This document shows positions 45,401-55,400 of a DNA stretch of 64,000 nucleotides, piece after piece. Origin of the DNA: Sporothrix humicola (lineage: Eukaryota; Ascomycota; Sordariomycetes; Ophiostomatales; Ophiostomataceae); the NCBI GenBank assembly GCA_021396245.1, contig WNYE01000018.1:124001-188000 (forward strand), written 5' to 3'. A program made the position numbers and the translations under genes. The notes beneath the pieces were generated by a model that was given only the letters and a program-made list of their open reading frames with translations, did no database searches and had not been told where the DNA came from. Each line of letters starts with the position of its first letter. The first letter of the stretch is position 1.

Positions 45401-45969
45401 GAGGAGGAGAGAGCGAAAGAAAGGTAAGTCCGTGTTTTGGAAAGTCGGCCTTTGTTTTTTTTATACCCGATTTTGACATTTGACGAGCCAACAGAAATCG
45501 ACGCCAAGACGACGACAATCGATAAAAGTCGGCATTTTCATCGAAAAGGACCATCAACTCCTTTAATACCACCCGATTAGGCAGCACCGAAACAACAGAA
45601 CGACGACCCGGGCGTCGAAGAAGAGAAACCGGAAGGATTTGTGGCTGTTTGGAGGCCCTTGGTGCCGGTGACGGGCGGAGCGGAGTTCCGTCGGCGGGCG
45701 ATGGCCGCGGAGTTAATAGTGTAATATGATTGGTCCATTTCGACCTACACCAACAACAGGCACCATAATGGCATTTAGGACGATATTGGAACGACGACGA
45801 CGACATCCGGCGATGGTCAAGGAATTCATATATGAGCTGCGTGCCTCTTTTCTTTTCTCATTCCTGTTAATTTAATCTGGTTTTCATTCACAGTTAGCAT
45901 TCATCTGAATTCAAGCATTTTCATTTTCAATATATCACCACCACTTCTATTTCCTCTGCTTCCACCAAA
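45401..45969. other. intergenic region with possible 3' UTR intron
   Basis: Bases 45424-45494 fit a 71-nt intron (GTAAGT donor, CAACAG acceptor) located just after the stop of the membrane-protein gene. The remainder is the promoter and leader of the methyltransferase gene. No other gene seen. Confidence 0.4.
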
Positions 45970-47320
45970 ATGTCTCCTCCCGGTCCATCTCCAATTGCCG
46001 TGGCCGATACACTTGACAGTCTCGCCAAATCTCTGACTGAGGCATCCAAAGACCTACGGAGCAGCTCGTCTGACTCTCTTTTGTCCAACGTCTCTCGCAA
46101 GGCTGAGGTTATTGCCTCTCTCAAGGGCGCTCTCGAAGCCGTCCAGAACCCACAGGACGCCTTCCTCGACCAGATGGTGCTTGTGTCCCGTCTTGTGGCG
46201 CTCCGCATCTTTGTCAAGTGGAAGGTCTTTGACGCTATCCCGGCAACAGGTTCAATCACCTATGCTGACCTGGCCGCCAAAGTGAACTCTGACGAAGAGA
46301 TTGTCAGTAAGTCAATACCCACGCTCTTTGCTTTTATTGGAAAAATTCCACGTACTAATTGGTAGCCCGTCTTGCTTGGGTCTTAATCGGAGATGGCATC
46401 CTCGAGCAAAAGAGCGGCAACTCGGTGGCCCATACGCCCAAATCGCTGATGCTCAACACCCCGGCCATGACCGCCATGACTGTTTTTGGGTAGGCCTCTT
46501 CTCTCTCCACAAATGCTTTCGGGAGTGTGATGCTAATGCTACGCACAGTTTTGACGCCTTCCTCCAGGTTTTCGTGTACATGCCCCAGTACTTTGAAGAC
46601 CACGGCCGCAAGACGCCCCACGACCGTCTCAACACGATCGTCGCCTGCTCGCGCGGCCACCCCAACGAGCCCGTCTGGGGCATGTTCAAAAACGACCCGG
46701 AGCTCATGGGCCACTTTACCTTTGTCATGACCTCGTTTGAGCAGCAGTACCCCCATCTGGGGTCCTACAGTCTGGACTGGCTGGTCGAGGCTGTCAACAA
46801 CAATTCTACGAATGCTGAACGCGTGGCTTTTGTCGACGTCGGCGGCAGCAAGGGCCACGCCATCAAGTCCATTGCCGCCCAAGTGCCCGGTTTCCCTCTC
46901 GATAGCCGCTGCGTCCTTGAGGATCTGCCTGAAGTGCTGGCCCTCGTCGACGACCCTGCACTCAGCAAGATCCGCAAGGTCGAGACAGACTTCCACAAAT
47001 CCCAGCCTGTTCAGGGCGCCCGCGTCTACTACATCCGCCGCTGCCTTCACGACTACTCGGACGACGAGAGCGTTGGCATTTTGCGCCACTTGGCGGCTGC
47101 CATGGCCGCCGACAGCAAGCTTCTGATTGTGGACCACGTCATGGACGATCCGCCGTCGCCCCAAGCTTCTTCGTCGGACCTGTTCATGGCCTGTCTGGGC
47201 GGCAAAGAGCGCACGCTGCGCAACTTCGAGGCCATTACAGCCCAGGCAGGTCTCAAGATTGTCGGTGTGCATCGCAACGAGGGCACCGATGCTGCTGTCG
47301 TCGAGTGTGTCAAGGTGTAG
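45970..47320 (+). CDS. SAM-dependent O-methyltransferase, family 2
   Basis: Three exons, 45970-46306, 46366-46489 and 46549-47320, give 410 residues. The introns are 59 nt each, with GTAAGT or GTAGGC donors, CTAAT branch sites and TAG or CAG acceptors. The N-terminal part (about 70-150) is the winged-helix dimerisation region (LVALRIFVKWKVFDAIP). The C-terminal part is the Rossmann methyltransferase fold with the SAM-binding motif VDVGGSKGH (about 249-257), an acidic residue in LEDLPEVL, and YIRRCLHDYSDDE, where H321 lines up with the general-base histidine of plant and fungal family-2 enzymes. Relatives methylate phenols of polyketides such as sterigmatocystin precursors. No polyketide synthase or other pathway gene is nearby, so it looks like a stand-alone gene and its substrate is unknown. 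Confidence 0.92.
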
Positions 47321-47479
47321 ATGACCGTCAAAATGGGTTTCTTTCAGTATCTGTATCTGGCGTTGGTTATTCCGCTCTGGTGCTTAAGGTCTCAATAAAC
47401 ATCAATTCGTATCAACGCCGTCTATCGTGCATCGTGTCACGTACTCCATAAACCATCTATTATCTTCGCACCCCCTCTC

Positions 47480-48411
47480 CTACGCCTTCTCGGGATTGGC
47501 CAGGGCATACGACACCCGAGAAATGCCCTTGGACCGCGAGATCTTGGTCACCTTGGTCTCGCCGCACTGGTCCGTCGTGTCGACATGTGTTCCGCCGCAC
47601 GGATAGACTTCGGCGCCCACAATCCGCACGATCCGCCACTTCTCCGTGGGAGTGACATCGGTCGTCGACGACGGCGCCGCCGGCTGCGGAATCAGCCGCT
47701 CCAGCCCGTTCTTGCGGAAATCGGCCGCGTCCCACCAGTCAATCTCGACGGGCATCGCCTTGGCAATATACTCGGTCAGGCGCGCCTGGATCGGCTCCTT
47801 CCACGTGCCCTCGATCTTGCCGCGGAACTCGCACGACGCCGCGTCGGGAAAGTGCGACGCCTTGAGCTCGTCGAAGCCCTCGACCTCGTTCTCGACCAAG
47901 TGGCGGACGGCGGCGCCCAGGACATGGCCGGCCGTGTGCAGACGCGAGTACAGGATGCGCTTGTCGACGTCGATCGCCTGCGTGACGGATGTACCACCCT
48001 CAAAAGCGTCGGAAGAGCCTGTCGTGAACTGGCCAAAGTGCAGCACCTGGCTGGGGTTGACGGCATCGGTGCGCGCCGACAAGACGTTGAATGTTGCTGT
48101 GCCCTCAATCGCCATGGTGCCCACATCCGACGGCTGTCCGCCGCCCTGCGGGTGGAAGATGGTGGCCTCTGTCACGACGGCATAGTATGCGGGTGCATCT
48201 GCGCTGCTAGAAGTCTCTGTCTCCAGTCCCTGCTTGAAGAGCGCCTTGTTGGGCGATGCCAGGGACGCAAACGGGTGCACGGCGACAACTTTGGTTGGCA
48301 GCGTGTACTTTTTCGCGTCGTGGTGGAACACGAGCTCTGTGCGAGACGGTGAAGCCTAAAGTCGTTTAGTGAATGCGATTGAATGAATACTGGAGTCAGT
48401 GTACATACCAT
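47480..48411 (-). CDS. AlaX-type alanyl-tRNA editing protein
   Basis: Two coding exons, 48411-48409 and 48355-47480, give 292 residues. The first coding exon is just the ATG. It is followed directly by a 53-nt intron (GTATGT donor, ACTAAAC branch region, TTTAG acceptor), and exon 2 continues as ASPSRTELVFHHDAKK. Without splicing the frame from this ATG ends in a different, short product, and the long frame has no upstream ATG, so this structure is needed. The protein has the AlaX/AlaRS editing domain: FHPQGGGQPSD (H69 onward) and the zinc site H141-x3-H145 plus C254-x3-H258 in CGGTHVDTT. AlaX proteins hydrolyse Ser- or Gly-charged tRNA-Ala, keeping translation accurate. It is tail-to-tail with the methyltransferase, 159 bp apart. 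Confidence 0.92.
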
Positions 48412-49048
48412 TGTGTTGTGAGTGAATCTGCTCGCGTGTTGTGTGAGTGTCAAAAAGTCGGAGGTTGAAACGCGGCCATTGTTCCACATACTGGATCGCG
48501 CCTGCTATCGTAATCAACCCGTCCGCTATAAAAGCCGATGTCAGACTTGACATTTGGTGCCAGATCGACATCCCGCCAAAACTCTGCCATTTCACTCTAT
48601 TTCATCGGCGATATTGCCACTTTAGGTAGGTCGTTGACAAGACACTAGCAAATGGGGTAAAATTTATCCAAGTGTCACTCATGAATCTAGAGTCAAATGT
48701 CAATGTCAAAATCAGAAGGTAAGGTGGTATATTAAAACTACAGTTATGGAAAAGGCGTATTTTTGAAAGCCAACCAGTTGACCCAGAGAAGAGGATGATG
48801 AGCGTGAAAAACAAATGAAAGTAAGAGTAGATCCAAGTATTTAGAATCCAAAAAAAATATAAGACGGAAGATATCCAAAAATAAAAGATGGGAAAACAGT
48901 AAAATCATCGCTGGCCATTAAGTAAGAGTGTGCTTTGCTCCTCTTGAGTGTAAATGCTCTTTGCATGACAAAGGAAATAGGGAGAGGTGTATAACAAAAA
49001 GGAAGATCGAAAAAAAATTAGGTGTATGTCGTGGTCAAACGGCATCGA
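48412..49048. other. intergenic region
   Basis: Promoter of the AlaX gene and AT-rich 3' region of the next minus-strand gene. No gene seen. Confidence 0.6.
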
Positions 49049-52000
49049 CTACCCGTTGTGTCCCCACCAGCCGGCCTCCATGCCGACACGCGTGCCGCCG
49101 CCGACCGCGCTGATGCGCACGGCCCTCTTGTGTGGGAACGGCAGCGGCGACTCGAGTGGTGAGTCGGGCCGCGGGATGCCCTGCTCCTCGTCCTCCTGGC
49201 CCTGGTTGCCCGAGTTGCCGTAGAAGCTGTTGTGGCTGTTCTTGTTGTAGCTGACATGCGTCGTCTGAATATTGTTGTTGCCGCCAAAGTGGTCAAATGG
49301 CAGGCTCGTGTGTTGGTCGCCCGAGTTGTGCACAGAAAAGTCGTCGTCCATGTCCATGTCCGACACATCGACGTCGTCGACATCATCGTAGTCGCCAAAC
49401 TCGTCAAAGTCGTCGTGCACGGTCGACAGAGACGTCTGGCCAGGTGTCGTCTTGGCCACGCCGAGAAACTGCTGCTGGCCAAAGACAGACTGCCGGCGGC
49501 CCTGGTTGAGCTGCTGCGAAGAAGAGGTGGCCGCGGGCGGGTCGATGGGCGACTGGTCGGCAGGTGTCTGGAAGTTGAACGAGTCGTAGCTCTCGACGCT
49601 CTCGCTGGCGGCGCCGTCGTCGACATCTTCCTGTCCCTCGCCCTCCTGTTCCTCGCTGACATCGTCAAAGTCGAGGCAGTCGCTGAGGCGCGGGCTCGAC
49701 TCGCGGTCAAGGTTGCCGTTGCGGACTGCACCGCCAAAGATGTCCTCGGACCGGTCGCTGGCGGGTGTACTGTTGCTGCCACCGCTGCCACTCGTGATAC
49801 CGCTTCCACTTCCGCTACTGTTGGAGGCTTTGCCAGAGGCTGTTGAGTTCGATACGGCCTTTGCGTTGTTCAAGTTCATCAACACACGGTCCAGGTCGGC
49901 ATTGGGCGTCGATTTCGCTGTCGGGGTCGGCGGCAGCTGGGCTGTTGGCGGCTTCGACCGGGGCGAGAGAGGCATCGACAAGGACATGGCGGAGCTCGAC
50001 CGCAGCGAGTTGCGGATGCCGGCTGAAGGAGGCACAGGGAACGGGGTGTCTTCAAAGTGCATCGGGAAATCGTTGAAGCTAACCGATGCGGCGCTCATAG
50101 AGCGGGGCTGGGGCGCGTGCAGTTCAAGGACGGCGTCGATACTACTCCGGCGAATCTCGTGCACTGGCTTGGCCAGCTGGTTGCTGCTCGAGCTGCTGCT
50201 GTTGTTGCCACTGCTGTTGCCACTGTTGCTGTTGCTGTTGTTTTTACGAAGCTCTTGTACCTGAGCATGTACTTCGGCGTGCGCCTTCTCCAGCTTCTCT
50301 AGCTCCTGCTCCTCCTCAAACTCGGCAATAATGGACTCGCGCATGCGGAGACGCTTCTTGCGCAGGGCTGCGAGCAAAAGCTCCTCTTGGCGCGTGACAG
50401 CCATAAACCGTCCTGGTCCCGTCGAGGGGCTACGGCTGGACTCGGCCGAGAAGCTGTTGCCAGCCGACCGCACAGAGTCGCCGTCGTAAACCGACGTGTG
50501 GTTCGACCGCATCATAAAGTCCATGCTAGTGGGCGATAGTGGCGGTGTCAGCTGCTCAGACGACGAGTTTTTGCGGCGCACGACATCGGAGTTGTAGGAG
50601 GCGCCCTGAGCAGGGATCAAGGTAATGGCGCGGGCTTCGTGGACGGTGTAGTTGGCGGGGCCAACAGAGTTGCCCGTCCGCGTAGATGCCATCGAGATGC
50701 GAGATTCCGTGCGCGAGGACTCTGTACGAGACGGTGACCGAAGATCGCGAATAGACGGCTTCGTGGTGCTGTTGGTGGAAGCAGAGGCTGAGCTGGCACG
50801 CGAATAAGCCGTTGCGGGCAGGATAGGGCCAGGCGATGGGCCATCGTTGGGACTCAAGAAGTGTACTGTGTTGTCGGAGCGGCCGCTCGAACGGTCCTTC
50901 TTCTTGCCAGATGAACCACCACTACGCGATGTTGGCGGACGATGGCCTTCTTGGCTCAATGTGGTATCCCGTTGTGACTGCGGAGATGGCAAAGCGCCAG
51001 TGGAAGAAGTCTTGGGGCGCGGCTCGACAAAGTCGTCTTCCGAGTCGGATGAAAGAGACAAAACACTTGTTTGCTGCAGGTCGATCTCGAGAAGGCTCGG
51101 TGCGGTGCGTTTTGACGCTTTGGATGTTCGGGTGTGTCGGCTGGAAATGCTGTCGGAACAGTCGGCCAATGGAGCATTGAGTGTCGGGAGGTCGAGCGGG
51201 TCGTTGCCGCGTTGTGCGGGATCCACGCTGGCGCCATAGCCGCCCAGATAGGCCGAGATGTCCTTGTACAACGGCACCTCCCGGCTTATTTGTGGCAGGT
51301 AGTTGCCTGCCCTTGCGTCCTCCTCCAGCTTTTCTTGGTATATTTGCGGTACAGTCTTAGGCGACATTGGCGGCGCGTTGTCGTCTTCGCTCTCGGTGGC
51401 TGGTGCGTCGGAAGACGACTCGTCCTGTTCGGCAAAGACGTTGCGGAACGTCATCTGTTCATAGTGCTGGTACAGGTTCTGCAGGCCCGCTGCCTCTTGT
51501 GTCGCAGAAGGCGTAGGAGGGGCGGGAGCAGTAGTAGATATCCGAGGGTTGGGTAGTGATTTCTTCCGCAGAACCCTTTGCTTCGGGCTTGGTGCGCCTG
51601 ACAGATCCTCGCGATTCGAGCCCCGTGTTGCTGGGCGCACTCTGCGATCGCTGTTGCGGTGGCTGCTGTGTGGGCGGTTGAGGAAATCATGCGGCGAGGC
51701 GGAAGACATGAAAGACGGGGAGCGCGTGACCATATCGGGGCCGAGTACAAGCCCCCGTTCGGTGCTTAGAGTGCTGGACGATTTGCGGTTGGTGAACATT
51801 CGTGAGAGGTCGAGTTTGGCTGGTTTCTTCTTTCGCCTTGACGCAGAAATGCGGCCGTCAATGTCGAGTAATGAGCTTGCCTTTGTAGGCAGGCCCTTGG
51901 CCATGGCAGAGTTGGATGTTTGCTGCGAAATGCCCAATGGGACTTTGGATTTGTCGTAATAGGAGACAATGGTCGAGCCGGACTGTTTGCGCCTTAGGCT

Positions 52001-52408
52001 AGACGCATCTGTAATGGAGCGGCCATCCAGGCCGTACATGTCGAAGCTGATATCACCATCGGCAAACGCTCGTGGCAGAACACCCGACTCTTCATCAAAT
52101 CCTGCGATCCGACCACCACGGGGACTGTCTACCACCGTATCCTCGGTCAGACTCGACAGGCCACCGTCATGGCTGCTCTCGTCGTAGCTCAGGGCGCTTT
52201 CTGAGATGTTGATGCTGATGTTGGAGTTGGCGTTCGAGGTGGTGTCCCAGTGTTTTGGCGCATCGCCTGTTGATAATGAGACGGTCGAGTCGACGTTGAT
52301 TTGTGATGCGCCCAGGAGCTTCTGTGCTTTTGTGAGAGGCGGCCCCGATGCAGGCGGCGTTTCCTGCTTGTTCCTCCGGCCAGGGACCGGGAAACTGAAG
52401 CGAGGCAT
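49049..52408 (-). CDS. large low-complexity protein with a central coiled coil
   Basis: Single exon of 1119 residues. Most of the protein is predicted disordered: Ser-, Pro-, Thr- and Asp-rich with many SP and RSPS-like phosphorylation-type sites and Asn/Ser runs (about residues 720-745). A charged helical stretch at about 676-722 (LLLAALRKKRLRMRESIIAEF and following EEQELEKLEKAH) is a likely coiled coil. Short conserved-looking islands are at the N-terminus (MPRFSFPVPGRR) and at about 300-400 (GLQNLYQHYEQMTFRNVF; REVPLYKDISAYLGGYGASVDPAQRG). The C-terminus ends RISAVGGGTRVGMEAGWW. It has no enzyme motif, signal peptide or membrane span. The pattern is that of fungal cytoskeleton or signalling scaffold proteins, but I do not recognise a family and assign no function. 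The ATG at 52408 is the first in frame. Confidence 0.85.
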   Translation of the reverse strand: MPRFSFPVPGRRNKQETPPASGPPLTKAQKLLGASQINVDSTVSLSTGDAPKHWDTTSNANSNISINISESALSYDESSHDGGLSSLTEDTVVDSPRGGRIAGFDEESGVLPRAFADGDISFDMYGLDGRSITDASSLRRKQSGSTIVSYYDKSKVPLGISQQTSNSAMAKGLPTKASSLLDIDGRISASRRKKKPAKLDLSRMFTNRKSSSTLSTERGLVLGPDMVTRSPSFMSSASPHDFLNRPHSSHRNSDRRVRPATRGSNREDLSGAPSPKQRVLRKKSLPNPRISTTAPAPPTPSATQEAAGLQNLYQHYEQMTFRNVFAEQDESSSDAPATESEDDNAPPMSPKTVPQIYQEKLEEDARAGNYLPQISREVPLYKDISAYLGGYGASVDPAQRGNDPLDLPTLNAPLADCSDSISSRHTRTSKASKRTAPSLLEIDLQQTSVLSLSSDSEDDFVEPRPKTSSTGALPSPQSQRDTTLSQEGHRPPTSRSGGSSGKKKDRSSGRSDNTVHFLSPNDGPSPGPILPATAYSRASSASASTNSTTKPSIRDLRSPSRTESSRTESRISMASTRTGNSVGPANYTVHEARAITLIPAQGASYNSDVVRRKNSSSEQLTPPLSPTSMDFMMRSNHTSVYDGDSVRSAGNSFSAESSRSPSTGPGRFMAVTRQEELLLAALRKKRLRMRESIIAEFEEEQELEKLEKAHAEVHAQVQELRKNNSNSNSGNSSGNNSSSSSSNQLAKPVHEIRRSSIDAVLELHAPQPRSMSAASVSFNDFPMHFEDTPFPVPPSAGIRNSLRSSSAMSLSMPLSPRSKPPTAQLPPTPTAKSTPNADLDRVLMNLNNAKAVSNSTASGKASNSSGSGSGITSGSGGSNSTPASDRSEDIFGGAVRNGNLDRESSPRLSDCLDFDDVSEEQEGEGQEDVDDGAASESVESYDSFNFQTPADQSPIDPPAATSSSQQLNQGRRQSVFGQQQFLGVAKTTPGQTSLSTVHDDFDEFGDYDDVDDVDVSDMDMDDDFSVHNSGDQHTSLPFDHFGGNNNIQTTHVSYNKNSHNSFYGNSGNQGQEDEEQGIPRPDSPLESPLPFPHKRAVRISAVGGGTRVGMEAGWWGHNG

Positions 52409-55400
52409 GATGTTGATGGCGCAGAGGCAAGACTACGACAGCCCTGCTGCAACTGCGTTTAACAGAAAGGACCGCGCAATGAACACGATCACACCCCAGG
52501 CCCCCTTCTCAGCAATGTCTGGGTTGTTGTAGGAGAAGGGGGAGATACACAACTTTATCGGCGCATGAGCGAAGCCATGTAGATTGGTCTGTTTTCCCGT
52601 GACAGTTGAGGGCGCCGCAGCTGCAGTCAGATCGCAAATGGTGAATGGGAGTGGGAAATTAGGCGGGAGAGCTTGCAGAGCTCGGTTTCAAGATTGATTT
52701 GCTGCGTGGGAGATTTGACCGCGCGGTAGAAGGCGATAGAAGTTTGCGCTGCTTGGCGATCTAGATCTGTGCTCGTTTTCTTTCCCTTGAGATTGTTTGT
52801 GTCGTGTGCACTGTATCTGTGACGGGCTGCCGCATTTACAAGGCGAAGCCAAATGTCTGGTTTGGTGTGGATGTGCAGTGTTTCGTGCGTCCAGGAAGAA
52901 GGTGTAGAAGATGGCGGCTGTTCAGGCGAGGATGCGGCAAGAAGCGAGATACATTGACGACGGTCGACCGCAGGAGGTGATGTACGAGAGGTAGGAGGCG
53001 GTAAAAGAGAAAGACGAGACGTGAACCGTGTTGAATAACGAGGGGCGCGATCCTGTGTGGTTGCTATTGTTTCTCCAGCGGCTTGGCTTTGCTTTTTGCT
53101 TTTGTTGGACAGATGCCAAATAAGCAATACGGGAATAATATAAAATTCCCCGAAACGCTGCCGTTGAAAGACGTCTTGTTATCCAGTTCCAGGCGCAAGT
53201 AGTGGAGTCGAGACAGTTGTTGATATTAATGTCTTGCGGGTGAATGCAGAGCAGTTGGGAGTCGTGCTCTCGGCCTGTGTTGTGTTGTGATCTCAGTCGT
53301 CGAATGTCGAACGTCGGGAGGGTGAGAGGTGGGAGATGAGAGACACTGTTCTGGATCTGACAGCAGTGAGAAAGGCGACAAAGGGAGAGCGAGACAGAGA
53401 GACACAGGGCCGCCAGAAAGTCCCGAGACAGGTCGATTCCAGGGAGGGCGAAGTGAGGAAGAAGAAAGGTGACGATGGGGGAGGAAACAGAAGATAGGAG
53501 GAGGAGGAGGAGGAATGTGAGGGAAAGGATTATGGCGAGATTTCGCAAAAGAGCAAAAAGAGGGCAGACCCCAGAGATAATGCTGCACAGCAATGTCGAC
53601 GAGCGGGCGTCACTCCCCCGGACAGCAGTGGATCTGGCCGGCGTGCAGGTGTCGATATGCTTTTGGGTGTGTGAAAAGAGGAGGAAAGACGCCGCTTGTG
53701 CCCCCGAAGCCTGCTTTTCTTGCCTTCTTTTGCTGGGTTTTTTCTTCTTTCCGATTAGCGTCACGACGTTGACAAGAGGAGGGGTGGGCAGAAGGGCAAA
53801 AAGAAGGGCAGACAGAAGGTAACAGAGCGTGAAAAGGCAAAAGAAGGTGTGGTATTCCCACCGGGCGGAGCGTCCGCTGATTTGCTGGGCGTTCGCTGAC
53901 GATTTGCAGAAGACCAAAAAGAAGCCAAAAAGGCCCCAAATCCTCAAAAATCGATGGAGCCAGACGGAAAAGACGACCCACAAATGCAACCTCCACACCC
54001 CCCTGTTCGTGGAGCAAACACGACCCCTGTCGAAATGACGCTAGCGCGGGCCAGCTGGGCCTGGTCTTTTGCAATCTGCTCTGCTGGGTGGGAGGAAGAA
54101 AGACGAATGGCCGAGGATGGGATTTTGGTGTCTGGTGGTGAAAGAGAGAAAATGGAGAAAATGGGAGAGGAGAATGCAAGTTGAACGAGAAGGAGAGACA
54201 GCATCAGTGTCAATTTTGCGTCACGGTGCAAACGGGCAGGAACGCATGTCGATCACGTGCGTTGTTCAATTTCACAACACCTGGAACAGGAAGGCACTTG
54301 AATATCGGTATTGGGAAGGCGTTCTTCTGCTGTGATGTGTGAGATGAGGTGTGGTCAGGAAAGAGCCGTTCACAAGCTTGTTCCCGTGGGTTGAGCGTGC
54401 CTTCCAGACGCATTTGCGTTGGATTGATATTGCAGTTGTGTTTCCTGCAGAAGAAGGTGCGATGGAGTGTTCATTCCAGGCCGCGGACCGTTTTGGCCGA
54501 TGTCACCTTTCATCTCCTCCGGTAGATGCCTGGGCTGATACGGTCGTAACAATTGCGCATTGCAATTTAGGGCAGTAATACGCTCTTGGCTGCCAGTCAT
54601 TTATTCTCCTATTCATATTTCCTTTGGGGAGCATCTCGAATTACGAAAGAACGAAATAGGGGGCGGCGTGTTGATACGATCTGTCTTTATTGCTTTCAGT
54701 GACGGGAAAGAGCAGCCCAGGCGTAGTCGGTCGACGCTGCCCAAAACGGTAATCCACCAAGTCCACAAAATTGAATAGTGGCACACAGACAGGACGCCGC
54801 TTGTCAATTTCACGACGATAATATCAGTTTGGCAAGTCCGAACGCGCGCCCCTATTCCGTGCTACAATATATGCACTCCGTACTCCGTATTTTGGATGCC
54901 GAATGCACATTAGAGGGAAAGTGCGTGCCGACAGACACCTTCTTCCAACAACGGAAGGAGTTTGTGTTCCCTCGTTGCAGCCGAAGAAGCAACAGAAGCC
55001 AGGAAAGAAGCATGGGAGTGCCTGCCGCCAACACGACACACACGTTTTTCGTCACAGGTGCAGCACAGCATCGCTTCGCTTTCCGCTGTTGGCCTAGCCT
55101 TGCATTCTCACGATATTCACTCTCGACACGAGCGCCTCGTTTACTCCTCCAGCACATGTTCCTCGCGGCCACCAAGACCGCCCAGTTCGAAATGCGGTTT
55201 AGCACTGGCCCTTTTGGCTTTTGGCTTCTTCTAGCGCTGTCTCGCCCATAAATCGCTATTTTCCGATCCCCTATCACGAAATCGCCCTATTCTTCGACAC
55301 GAAACACCCTACCAACTTTGCTCTAACTTGACCTCTTTTCGACCACCTGCAGCACAAGCGGCGTGCCTAGCTAAGGATGTAAACGAGTGTCGGCGCTCAG

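Noticed and set aside
52922..53998. 358-codon minus-strand open frame
   Set aside because: Same compositional cause. It lies in the likely CT-rich leader of the 1119-residue gene and has no recognisable domain.
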